A DNA stretch of 64,000 nucleotides. Source: Salinicola salarius. Lineage in GTDB: Bacteria; Pseudomonadota; Gammaproteobacteria; Pseudomonadales; Halomonadaceae. The notes beneath the pieces were generated by a model that saw nothing but the letters and a program-made list of their open reading frames with translations, was not told the origin of the DNA and ran no database searches. The stretch is from assembly GCF_002179555.1 (NCBI RefSeq), contig NZ_NHOU01000001.1, positions 124,001 through 188,000 of the forward strand. Direction: 5' to 3'. Made by a program: the position numbers and the translations under genes. This document shows positions 52,016 to 59,697 of the stretch, in pieces. Each line of letters opens with the position of its first letter. Position 1 is the stretch's first letter.

Positions 52016-52635
52016 GAATGGGACTCCCGACGACGTTGGAGCCGAGCCACTCTGGCCCCGAGGCGATCGACGGCTTGCTGGAGTTCGGTCAGGTGGTCGC
52101 GGGCTACGGCCAACTGGTCACGTCCCGCCAGCCAGCGCCGCTCCTCGAACAGATATTCACGCATGTCCTGTTGCCATTCGTTGGCCAGAAAACGGGCCTG
52201 ACGGTCGAGATGACGGATGCCGCTGGCCACGCCGTGCGCGGTGCCATTGCCCAGGATGCTGGACAATGCGCCTTCCCAGTCGATGTCGAGATCCATGAAC
52301 AGTGTCTGGATTGGAGTCAACAGCCCCGTCTGGCCGGTAACCGGCAATTGCCCGCTGAACAGCAGGCGCTCGGGCGAGTCGCCCGCCATCAGACGGGTGA
52401 CGACGTCTCGGGTGACAGTGATTTCGAGATCGTCCGTGTCGTGCCAGTCATGCACGCGCCCCAGCGTGACGCCATCGTCATGAAAGGCCACGCGCAGTCC
52501 GAGCCGGGCATCGGCGAAGACCAGGCGCAGGGTATGGCCGGCCAACGCCGCTAGCCTGGCGGGCGATGCGGGGTCACGTCGCAGCAGCGTGTTCAGCGAG
52601 CGCTCCAGCGCGACCAGGGCGAATGTATCCAGCAT
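52012..52635 (-). CDS. ubiJ: UbiJ, ubiquinone biosynthesis accessory factor
   Basis: 207 aa from ATG 52635 ([18 protein letters not shown]), GAGGG about 9 bp upstream. An SCP2-like lipid-binding domain (about 15-120) is followed by a coiled-coil tail ([22 protein letters not shown]). UbiJ and UbiK bind polyprenyl lipids for the Ubi complex. It lies between ubiE and ubiB with overlapping or 11-bp junctions, so the three are one operon. Confidence 0.9.
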   Translation of the reverse strand: MLDTFALVALERSLNTLLRRDPASPARLAALAGHTLRLVFADARLGLRVAFHDDGVTLGRVHDWHDTDDLEITVTRDVVTRLMAGDSPERLLFSGQLPVTGQTGLLTPIQTLFMDLDIDWEGALSSILGNGTAHGVASGIRHLDRQARFLANEWQQDMREYLFEERRWLAGRDQLAVARDHLTELQQAVDRLGARVARLQRRRESHS

Positions 52636-52646
52636 GACGCCAGCCC

Positions 52647-53393
52647 TCAGAGCTTGATGCCGCGGTGGAGCGCGACGATGCCGCCGGTCATGTTGGTATA
52701 TTCGACGCGCTCCAGTCCGGCAGCCTGCATCATGCCCTTGAGCGTTTCCTGATCGGGATGCATGCGGATCGACTCCGCCAGATAGCGATAGCTGTCGGCG
52801 TCGTTGGCCACCAGCCGGCCCATCTGCGGCAGCAGGCGGAAGGAGTACTGGTCGTAGGCTTTCGACAGCAGGCCGTTGACCGGCTTGGAGAATTCCAGCA
52901 CCAGCAGGCGTCCGCCCGGCTTGAGAACCCGCGCCATTGAACGCAGCGCTGCGTCCTTGTCGGTGACGTTGCGCAGGCCGAAGGCGATGGTGATGCAGTG
53001 AAAGCTGTTGTCCGGAAACGGCAGGCTTTCGGCGTTGGCCTGCACGTATTTGACGTTGTCGCCGACACCGTGGTCGATCAGCTTGTCGCGTCCCACGCGC
53101 AGCATGGATTCGTTGATGTCGGCGAGAATGACGCGGCCACTGGGGCCGACCCGTTTCGCGAATTGGCGGGTCAGATCGCCGGTGCCGCCGGCGATGTCGA
53201 GAACGCGGTGGCCCTGGCGAACGCCGCTGCGCTCGAGCGTCAACTGCTTCCAGAGACGATGGATACCGAACGACATCAGGTCGTTCATGACATCGTAACG
53301 CGCGGCCACCGAGTGGAAAACGTCCGCCACGCGGGCGGCTTTCTCGTCGATCGCTACTTTCTCGTAGCCGAAGTCGGTCGTGCGCTTGTCCAT
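52647..53393 (-). CDS. ubiE: ubiquinone/menaquinone methyltransferase
   Basis: SAM-dependent C-methyltransferase for demethylubiquinone and demethylmenaquinone. 248 aa from ATG 53393 ([34 protein letters not shown] 8 bp upstream). Motif I is [47 protein letters not shown] follows. Longer frames upstream lack support. Confidence 0.97.
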   Translation of the reverse strand: MDKRTTDFGYEKVAIDEKAARVADVFHSVAARYDVMNDLMSFGIHRLWKQLTLERSGVRQGHRVLDIAGGTGDLTRQFAKRVGPSGRVILADINESMLRVGRDKLIDHGVGDNVKYVQANAESLPFPDNSFHCITIAFGLRNVTDKDAALRSMARVLKPGGRLLVLEFSKPVNGLLSKAYDQYSFRLLPQMGRLVANDADSYRYLAESIRMHPDQETLKGMMQAAGLERVEYTNMTGGIVALHRGIKL

Positions 53394-53586
53394 GTGCTTT
53401 TCTCCGAGATGACGCGAGCGGCGATCGTGCGCCATTGGGCGGTGATGTCGCTGTCTGGGCGGTGTGCTGCCAGGCGGCTCGAGCGGGTGCGAAAGGCACG
53501 CCCGCGGCCGGGGTAAATCGATGTGAATCGACCGAGTCCGCATTGTAGCGTCTGGTCGCAAACTTGTCTTTGCGCATCATGACGCG

Positions 53587-53619
53587 CCAAAAGAAGACGG
53601 CGGCCCGTTGGCCGCCGTC
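53587..53619 (-). terminator. terminator after the DUF971 gene
   Basis: GACGGCGGCC (53596-53605) and its complement (53610-53619), loop CGTT, with a T-rich tract on the minus strand (complement of 53588-53595). It separates DUF971 from ubiE. Confidence 0.75.
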
Positions 53620-53637
53620 ATGCTCAAGGGTCTGGCA

Positions 53638-54021
53638 TCAGACCTGATGGATCTGGATCACGCTGGCCTCACGCGAAGCGCCGGCGCGCTGCAGGCGGGC
53701 GAGATAGTCCTCCCACCAGGCTTGCCGATGAGTCGCCATGTCGTAGAGATATTCCCAGGTGTAAAGCCCGGTATTGTGTCCATCGTCGAAATGCAGCTTC
53801 AACGCGTAGCGACCGGCCTGGGAGATATCCAGCAGCCCGACGTGGCGCTTGCCCGTCTGCAGCACGGCTTCGCTGGGATGATGACCCTGGACTTCCGCCG
53901 AGGGCGAATAGACGCGCAACAGCTCGATCGGCAAGCGATAGCTTTCGCCATCGGGGTAGCCAAGCTCAAGCTCGCGATCGCCCTTGTGGTAGTGAACGCG
54001 GTTGGGGATGGGGGCGGGCAT
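53638..54021 (-). CDS. DUF971 family protein
   Basis: 127 aa from ATG 54021 (MPAPIPNRVHYHKGDRELELGYPDG). The single beta-rich domain is that of DUF971, also the N-terminal part of gamma-butyrobetaine hydroxylases; the C-terminal dioxygenase domain is missing. LHFDDGHNTGLYTWEYLYDMA is typical. The longer frame to 54150 reads through the heptamer array and would add SKLEARS repeats, so it is rejected; AGGAG sits between the array and ATG 54021. Found next to hslUV in Pseudomonas as well. Molecular function is unclear; possibly Fe-S related. Confidence 0.9.
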   Translation of the reverse strand: MPAPIPNRVHYHKGDRELELGYPDGESYRLPIELLRVYSPSAEVQGHHPSEAVLQTGKRHVGLLDISQAGRYALKLHFDDGHNTGLYTWEYLYDMATHRQAWWEDYLARLQRAGASREASVIQIHQV

Positions 54022-54032
54022 TAGAAGACTCC

Positions 54033-54112
54033 TGGCTTCGAGCTTCGAGCTTCGAGCTTCGAGCTTCGAGCTTCGAGCTTCGAGCTTCGAGCTTCGAGCT
54101 TCGAGCTTCGAG
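54033..54112. repeat. heptanucleotide tandem array, unit GAGCTTC, 10 copies
   Basis: TGGCTTC (54033-54039), ten identical GAGCTTC (54040-54109) and GAG. Twelve bp from the DUF971 start, ending at its AGGAG ribosome site. Same unit as the 88-copy array at 58976. It is separated from the GCGGCTC array by exactly 41 bp. Confidence 0.98.
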
Positions 54113-54153
54113 CGAAGCCGCTTGCCGATGTGACAAGCGGCGGTCATCATTTC
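54113..54153. other. 41-bp spacer between two heptamer arrays
   Basis: Contains GCCGCTTG (54117-54124) and CAAGCGGC (54134-54141), an 8-bp hairpin with a 9-nt loop that may be the old hslUV terminator, and GGTCATCAT (54142-54150), also found near the ubiB stop (50377-50385). It has the same length as the spacer at 59595-59635. Confidence 0.7.
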
Positions 54154-54221
54154 GCGGCTCGCGGCTCGCGGCTCGCGGCTCGCGGCTCGCGGCTCGCGGC
54201 TCGCGGCTCGCGGCTCGCGGC
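54154..54221. repeat. heptanucleotide tandem array, unit GCGGCTC, 9 copies
   Basis: Nine identical GCGGCTC (54154-54216), then GCGGC and one G before the minus-strand stop codon of hslU (54223-54225). On the hslU strand it reads GAGCCGC and begins immediately after TAA. The other flank is ATTTC. Confidence 0.98.
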
Positions 54222-54222
54222 G

Positions 54223-55599
54223 TTAAAGGATATACCGCGACAGGTCTTCGTCCACCGCCAGTTCACCGAGCTTCTCGTTGACATAGTCGGCGTCGATGAC
54301 CAGCGGGCTGGCGAAGTCGCCGCCCTGGAACGAGGCTTCCTCGAGCAGTCGCTCCATCACCGTGTGCAGGCGGCGGGCGCCGATGTTCTCGGTGCCGTCG
54401 TTGACCTGCCAGGCGATCTCGGCGATGCGGGAAATGCCGTCTTCGGTGAACTGGACTTCCAGCCCTTCGGTGCCGAGCAGTGCCCGGTACTGCTTGGTCA
54501 GCGCGGCCGACGGTTCGGTCAGGATGCGCTTGAAATCGTCCGGCGTCAGCGCCGTCAGCTCGACCCGGATCGGCAGGCGGCCCTGCAGTTCCGGAATCAG
54601 ATCCGACGGCTTGGAGAGGTGGAAGGCGCCGGAGGCGATGAACAGGATGTGGTCGGTACGCACCATGCCGTGCTTGGTGGAGACGGTAGAGCCCTCGATC
54701 AGCGGCAGCAGGTCACGCTGGACGCCCTCGCGGGAGACATCGCCGCCGCTGCCGGATTCGCCGCGCTTGGCGACCTTGTCGATCTCGTCGAGGAACACGA
54801 TCCCGTTCTGTTCGACCGCTTCCAGCGCGCGCTGCTTGATCTCTTCCTCGTTGACCAGCTTGGCGGCTTCCTCGTCCTGCAGCAGCTTCCAGGCGTCCTT
54901 GACCGTGACGCGGCGCGTCTCGGACTTCTGCTTGCCCATGTTGGCGAACAGGCTCTGGAGCTGGTTGGTCATCTCCTCCATGCCGGGCGGCGTCATGATG
55001 TCGACCCCCTGGCTGGCCGGCGTCACCTCGATGTCGATCTCCTTGTCGTCGAGCTGGCCTTCACGCAGCTTCTTGCGGAAAACCTGACGGGTGGAGGAGT
55101 CGTCGCGACCAGCATCGTACTCGCTGCCCCGCGGACGCGGCAGCAGGGCGTCGAGAATGCGATCCTCGGCGGCATCCTGCGCCTTGTGGCGAACTTCGGT
55201 CTTGGCCTGCTCGCGCACCATCTTGATCGCCATTTCCATCAGGTCGCGGATGATCGATTCGACATCGCGGCCGACATAGCCGACTTCGGTGAACTTGGTC
55301 GCTTCGACCTTGAGGAAGGGGGCGCCGGCCAGCTTGGCCAGACGCCGCGCGATCTCGGTCTTGCCGACGCCGGTCGGGCCGATCATCAGGATGTTCTTGG
55401 GCACGATCTCGCCGCGCATGTTCTCGTCGAGACGCATCCGGCGCCAGCGGTTGCGCAGCGCGATGGCGACGGCCCGCTTGGCGTCGTGCTGGCCGATGAT
55501 GTACTGGTCGAGCGAATGGACGATCTCACGCGGCGTCATCGAAGACTGGGTCAGCGCCGGCTGCGTGCTGGCGGTTTCCTGGGAAGGAGTCTGAGACAT
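54223..55599 (-). CDS. hslU: ATP-dependent protease ATPase subunit HslU
   Basis: AAA+ unfoldase of the HslUV (ClpYQ) protease. 458 aa; [35 protein letters not shown], Walker [17 protein letters not shown], Walker [11 protein letters not shown] and the C-terminal DEDLSRYIL tail that docks into HslV. The start at 55599 has GAGG upstream and adds 20 residues compared with E. coli (443). It is 15 bp after hslV and its stop is immediately followed by a heptamer array. Confidence 0.97.
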   Translation of the reverse strand: MSQTPSQETASTQPALTQSSMTPREIVHSLDQYIIGQHDAKRAVAIALRNRWRRMRLDENMRGEIVPKNILMIGPTGVGKTEIARRLAKLAGAPFLKVEATKFTEVGYVGRDVESIIRDLMEMAIKMVREQAKTEVRHKAQDAAEDRILDALLPRPRGSEYDAGRDDSSTRQVFRKKLREGQLDDKEIDIEVTPASQGVDIMTPPGMEEMTNQLQSLFANMGKQKSETRRVTVKDAWKLLQDEEAAKLVNEEEIKQRALEAVEQNGIVFLDEIDKVAKRGESGSGGDVSREGVQRDLLPLIEGSTVSTKHGMVRTDHILFIASGAFHLSKPSDLIPELQGRLPIRVELTALTPDDFKRILTEPSAALTKQYRALLGTEGLEVQFTEDGISRIAEIAWQVNDGTENIGARRLHTVMERLLEEASFQGGDFASPLVIDADYVNEKLGELAVDEDLSRYIL

Positions 55600-55614
55600 G
55601 GGAATGGGGCCTCG

Positions 55615-56133
55615 TTACAGCTCTTCGAGCGTGATCTGGTGATTGGTGAAGACGCAGATGTCGGCGGCGATGTTGAGTGACTTCTCGGTAATCTCGCGCG
55701 CGCTAAGATCGGTATTCTCGAGCAGTGCCCGCGCCGAGGCCTGGGCGAAGTGGCCACCGGAACCGATGGCGATGATGCCGCGTTCGGGTTCGACCACGTC
55801 GCCGTTGCCGGTAATGATCAGCGAGGCGGTCTTGTCGGCGACGGCCAGCATCGCTTCCAGGCGGCGCAGCGCGCGATCGGTGCGCCACTCCTTCGCCAGC
55901 TCGACCGCAGCCTTGGTCAGATGGCCCTGGTACTTTTCGAGTTGAGCCTCGAAGCGTTCGAACAAGGTGAAGGCGTCGGCGGTGCCGCCGGCGAACCCGG
56001 CCAGAACCTGGCCGCGATGGAGACGGCGAACCTTACTGGCATTGCCTTTCATTACCGTATTGCCCAGCGACACCTGGCCATCGCCGGCCAGGGCAACCTG
56101 ATCGCCACGGCGCACGGATACGATTGTGGTCAT
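55615..56133 (-). CDS. hslV: ATP-dependent protease peptidase subunit HslV
   Basis: Proteasome-like threonine peptidase. 172 aa from ATG 56133; after Met removal the protein begins with catalytic Thr, then [28 protein letters not shown] and [21 protein letters not shown] is 8 bp upstream. A CTTGAT (56275 down to 56270) and CCCGCACT (56255 down to 56248) 14 bp apart are a weak heat-shock promoter candidate. Forms an operon with hslU. Confidence 0.97.
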   Translation of the reverse strand: MTTIVSVRRGDQVALAGDGQVSLGNTVMKGNASKVRRLHRGQVLAGFAGGTADAFTLFERFEAQLEKYQGHLTKAAVELAKEWRTDRALRRLEAMLAVADKTASLIITGNGDVVEPERGIIAIGSGGHFAQASARALLENTDLSAREITEKSLNIAADICVFTNHQITLEEL

Positions 56134-56359
56134 GCAATTAACTCCCAATGGCGCGCCGTCAAGTCTGGCCGACGGCGCCGAAAAACCGGTGTCATCGCGT
56201 CCGAATCAAAGATGACGGGTACGACGCGATGCAGCATGAATCATCAAGTGCGGGCAGGGCTTGCGGAAATCAAGCCATTGGGGCGTAACGGCGGGAAAGC
56301 GGCGAGGCACAACGGGGCAAATGGAAGGGAAGGACTGTGGAGAAAGCCGCGGACGCTGG

Positions 56360-56384
56360 ACGGCCGGCAACGAGTGCCGGCCGT
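56360..56384 (-). terminator. hairpin between the SPOR gene and hslV
   Basis: ACGGCCGGCA (56360-56369) and TGCCGGCCGT (56375-56384) form a 10-bp stem about 50 bp after the SPOR stop. It lacks a T run. It may end the argS-SPOR transcript with Rho or stabilise it. The remaining 225 bp up to hslV should hold its promoter. Confidence 0.45.
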
Positions 56385-56433
56385 ATTCGGTAACGTTCCC
56401 GCGAGCTTGTCGCAGGCGCCTGGCCTGCGGGCC

Positions 56434-57132
56434 TCAGTTCTGCAGGCGCAGCAGTAGCGGCTCGATGCCCTGGGTCACCATCAGATCCTGGGCACGCGAG
56501 AGTTCGCGCTTGTCCTCGTAGGGGCCGACCTGGACCCGGTGCCACAGCTGATCGCCGTTGGCGCGAACATCGGTGATCTTGGCCAGCAGGCCGAAGTCCT
56601 TGAGCCGGTTGGCCAGGCGCTCGGCATCGCCGAGATCTCGGAACGAGGCGGCCTGCAGAACATAGCGGCCACCGCTGGGCGTCGGCTGCTTGGTCTGGTT
56701 CGCAGCATCGTCGGCGGCGGCTTCCCGAGTCGTCTTGGCGGTCGGTTCCGGTGCCGAACTGTCGCTGTTGGGCGCGATGACCTCCGTTTCCGGCAGCAGC
56801 GTGTAGAACTCGAATGTCGGGGTCGCCGGCGCCGACTGTTGGGTGCTGCTGGCGCCGCCCCCGCTCTGCTGGCCGTCGCTACCGCTGGTGGTCTGAGTGG
56901 AGGTCGGGCGGGGCACGACGGCAGCGACGGGCTCCGGCGAGGAGCGATCCAGATACTGCGACAGGGCGAAACCGGCGATCAGGCCGGCGATCGCCCACAG
57001 CCACCCCGGAATGCCGCCGAGACCACCGCCTTGACTGCTGTCGGATCGGCGTGGGCGAGCCTTCGTCGTTGCGCCTTTGGGCGAAGAACGAGAGGGGGTA
57101 GGGCGGCTGTTCTGAGCGGGGCGGCGTGCCAT
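56434..57132 (-). CDS. SPOR-domain membrane protein (FtsN-like)
   Basis: 232 aa: a basic cytoplasmic tail, one membrane helix (about 42-60, IPGWLWAIAGLIAGFALSQYL), a long Ser/Thr/Pro/Gln-rich linker and a C-terminal SPOR domain (about 153-232, RYVLQAASFRDLGDAERLANRL) that binds denuded septal peptidoglycan. Architecture matches FtsN, though an essential FtsN motif cannot be seen clearly, so a general SPOR protein is also possible. It lies 3 bp downstream of argS, as in Pseudomonas. Confidence 0.9.
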   Translation of the reverse strand: MARRPAQNSRPTPSRSSPKGATTKARPRRSDSSQGGGLGGIPGWLWAIAGLIAGFALSQYLDRSSPEPVAAVVPRPTSTQTTSGSDGQQSGGGASSTQQSAPATPTFEFYTLLPETEVIAPNSDSSAPEPTAKTTREAAADDAANQTKQPTPSGGRYVLQAASFRDLGDAERLANRLKDFGLLAKITDVRANGDQLWHRVQVGPYEDKRELSRAQDLMVTQGIEPLLLRLQN

Positions 57133-57135
57133 GTC

Positions 57136-58821
57136 TTACATCTCCTCCGGGGCGCTGACGCCGAGTAGCGCCAATCCATTGCCGATGACCTGGCGTGTCG
57201 CCAGACCCAGTGCCAGGCGCGCGTTACGCAGCTCGGCATCGTCTACCATGACTTTCTGGGCGTTGTAGCAGGTGTGGAAGTCGCTGGCGAGCTCGGTCAG
57301 ATACTGCGCGATCTGATGCGGCTCGCGAGTGCGGGCGGCGCGCTCGACGACATCAGGGTAGCGTGCCAGACGATTCATCAGCGCCTTCTCCTGGGACGCA
57401 TCGAGACGTTCCAGGTTAGCCATCGCGACGGCGTGGTCGAAGGCGAGATCGTCGCTTTCCGCCTTGCGCAGCACGCTGCAGACGCGGGCATGAGCGTACT
57501 GAATGTAATAGACCGGATTATCGTTGGTCTGCGACCGTGCAAGATCGATATCGAACGTCAATTGGGAGTCGGCGCGTCGTGCGGCGAGGAAGTAGCGCGT
57601 GGCATCGCGGCCCACCTCGTCGATCAGGTCCCGCAGCGTGACGTAGCTGCCGGCACGCTTGGAGAGCTTGACCTCGACGCCGGAACGGGTCACCAGCACC
57701 ATCTGATGCAGCACGTAGTCCGGCCAGCCCTGCGGGATGCCGGCTTCCAGCGCCTGCAGGCCGGCGCGCACACGGGTGACGGTCGAGTGGTGGTCGGCGC
57801 CCTGTTCGTCGATCACGGTAGTGAAGCCGCGCTGCCACTTGTTGTAGTGATAGGCGACATCGGGCACGAAGTAGGTGTAGTCGCCGTCGCTCTTGCGCAT
57901 CACCCGATCCTTGTCGTCGCCAAAGTCGGTGGTGCGAAGCCAGAGCGCGCCGTCGGCCTCGTAGGTGTGCCCGCCGGATACCAGCGCTTCGACCGTCTCC
58001 TCGACCCGGCCTTCAGCGTACAGCGACGATTCCAGGAAATAGACGTCGAACTCGACCCCGAACGCCTTGAGGTCGAGATCCTGCTCGCGACGCAGGTAGG
58101 CCACGGCAAAGGCGCGGATGGCATCTTCGTCTTCCGGATCGGCCTTGGCGGTGACTTCGCGGTCGTCGGCGGTCACGGTTTCGCCGGCCAGATAGGCCTG
58201 GGCGACATCCTTGATGTAATCGCCGCGATAGCCGTCCTCGGGCCAGCCTTCGTCGTCGGGGCCGAGGCCGAGGGCGCGGGCCTTCACCGAGCGCATCAGG
58301 TTGTTGATCTGGGCGCCAGCGTCGTTGTAGTAGAACTCGCGGGTCACGTCGAAGCCGGTCGCTTCCAGCACCCGGCACAGGCAGTCGCCGATCGCTGCGC
58401 CACGGCCATGGCCGACATGCAACGGCCCGGTCGGGTTGGCGGAAACGAACTCGACCTGCACCTTTTCGCCGGCGCCGATCATGCTGCGACCGAAGGTGTC
58501 TCCGGCATCCAGGATCTGGCTGACGATGCCCGCAATGGCATCGGTCGCGGCAAAGAAGTTGATGAAGCCCGGCCCGGCGATCTCCGTCTTGCGGATCGCG
58601 TCGTTGTCGGGGAGGGCCGCGACCAGCTTGTCGGCGAGATCGCGCGGTTTGCAGCCGGCCGGCTTGGCGAGCACCAGTGCCAGATTGCTGGCGTAGTCGC
58701 CATGCGCCTTGTCGCGGGTCGGATCGACCTTGATCGCCGGACTCACGTCCGCCGGTAGATCGCCTGTCTGCTGCAGCTTGGCGATGGCGGCTTCGAGCAG
58801 TTCTGTAATCGTCTCTTTCAT
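57136..58821 (-). CDS. argS: arginyl-tRNA synthetase
   Basis: Charges tRNA-Arg. 561 aa with the N-terminal Add1 domain, class I HIGH motif as HVGH in [22 protein letters not shown], a degenerate KMSKS ([16 protein letters not shown]) and the C-terminal DALR anticodon-binding domain. It is preceded by 154 bp without a gene and then the 88-copy heptamer array, so its promoter lies in that gap or transcription comes from priA through the array. Confidence 0.97.
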   Translation of the reverse strand: MKETITELLEAAIAKLQQTGDLPADVSPAIKVDPTRDKAHGDYASNLALVLAKPAGCKPRDLADKLVAALPDNDAIRKTEIAGPGFINFFAATDAIAGIVSQILDAGDTFGRSMIGAGEKVQVEFVSANPTGPLHVGHGRGAAIGDCLCRVLEATGFDVTREFYYNDAGAQINNLMRSVKARALGLGPDDEGWPEDGYRGDYIKDVAQAYLAGETVTADDREVTAKADPEDEDAIRAFAVAYLRREQDLDLKAFGVEFDVYFLESSLYAEGRVEETVEALVSGGHTYEADGALWLRTTDFGDDKDRVMRKSDGDYTYFVPDVAYHYNKWQRGFTTVIDEQGADHHSTVTRVRAGLQALEAGIPQGWPDYVLHQMVLVTRSGVEVKLSKRAGSYVTLRDLIDEVGRDATRYFLAARRADSQLTFDIDLARSQTNDNPVYYIQYAHARVCSVLRKAESDDLAFDHAVAMANLERLDASQEKALMNRLARYPDVVERAARTREPHQIAQYLTELASDFHTCYNAQKVMVDDAELRNARLALGLATRQVIGNGLALLGVSAPEEM

Positions 58822-58975
58822 GGGTTACTTCGTAGTCGTGGGGCCTGGGCTTGGGGCTCTCGGCCCGACCCGGCGCGGGGTGCCGCGGATCTGGGCGTCG
58901 TGAACCTGCCGTCACGACGCGGGAAAAGGGCGGCCATTATCGGTGATTGCGGCATGGCTTTAAACCCTAACCACC

Positions 58976-59594
58976 GAGCTTCGAGCTTCGAGCTTTGAGC
59001 TTTGAGCTTTGAGCTTCGAGCTTCGAGCTTCGAGCTTCGAGCTTCGAGCTTCGAGCTTCGAGCTTCGAGCTTCGAGCTTCGAGCTTCGAGCTTCGAGCTT
59101 CGAGCTTCGAGCTTCGAGCTTCGAGCTTCGAGCTTCGAGCTTCGAGCTTCGAGCTTCGAGCTTCGAGCTTCGAGCTTCGAGCTTCGAGCTTCGAGCTTCG
59201 AGCTTCGAGCTTCGAGCTTCGAGCTTCGAGCTTCGAGCTTCGAGCTTCGAGCTTCGAGCTTCGAGCTTCGAGCTTCGAGCTTCGAGCTTCGAGCTTCGAG
59301 CTTCGAGCTTCGAGCTTCGAGCTTCGAGCTTCGAGCTTCGAGCTTCGAGCTTCGAGCTTCGAGCTTCGAGCTTCGAGCTTCGAGCTTCGAGCTTCGAGCT
59401 TCGAGCTTCGAGCTTCGAGCTTCGAGCTTCGAGCTTCGAGCTTCGAGCTTCGAGCTTCGAGCTTCGAGCTTCGAGCTTCGAGCTTCGAGCTTCGAGCTTC
59501 GAGCTTCGAGCTTCGAGCTTCGAGCTTCGAGCTTCGAGCTTCGAGCTTCGAGCTTCGAGCTTCGAGCTTCGAGCTTCGAGCTTCGAGCTTCGAG
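58976..59594. repeat. heptanucleotide tandem array, unit GAGCTTC, 88 copies
   Basis: 616 bp (58976-59591) are 88 head-to-tail heptamers followed by GAG: two GAGCTTC, three GAGCTTT (58990-59010), then 83 GAGCTTC with no other change that I can find. All three frames on both strands are open because 7 is not a multiple of 3, giving SKLEARS (minus) or ELRASSF (plus) peptide repeats; these are artefacts. Exactly 41 bp separate it from the GCGGCAC/GCGGCTC array that follows priA. Copy number in the assembly may be collapsed. Confidence 0.98.
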
Positions 59595-59635
59595 AAAGGG
59601 ATTGCGAACTTCGTGAGTTGGCGAGGATCGTTTTC
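59595..59635. other. 41-bp spacer between two heptamer arrays
   Basis: Unique 41 bp between the GAGCTTC and GCGGCAC arrays, the same length as the spacer at 54113-54153. On the minus strand the two share GAAA, GAT, CGCC and GCAA in order but little else. No hairpin is evident in this copy. Confidence 0.7.
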
Positions 59636-59697
59636 GCGGCACGCGGCACGCGGCACGCGGCACGCGGCACGCGGCACGCGGCTCGCGGCTCGCGGCT
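59636..59697. repeat. heptanucleotide tandem array, six GCGGCAC then two GCGGCTC
   Basis: Six GCGGCAC (59636-59677), two GCGGCTC (59678-59691) and GCGGCT. The priA stop codon starts at the next base (59698-59700, minus strand). On the priA strand the array begins immediately after TGA. The other flank is TTTTC. The unit change is nested: the stop-proximal units are identical to the hslU array. Confidence 0.98.

Noticed and set aside
54022-54150. N-terminal extension of the DUF971 protein through the heptamer array
   Set aside because: Adds 43 residues of SKLEARS repeats unknown in the family, while AGGAG lies directly before ATG 54021.
58976-59594. CRISPR array
   Set aside because: Period is 7 bp with no spacers and no cas genes are nearby.
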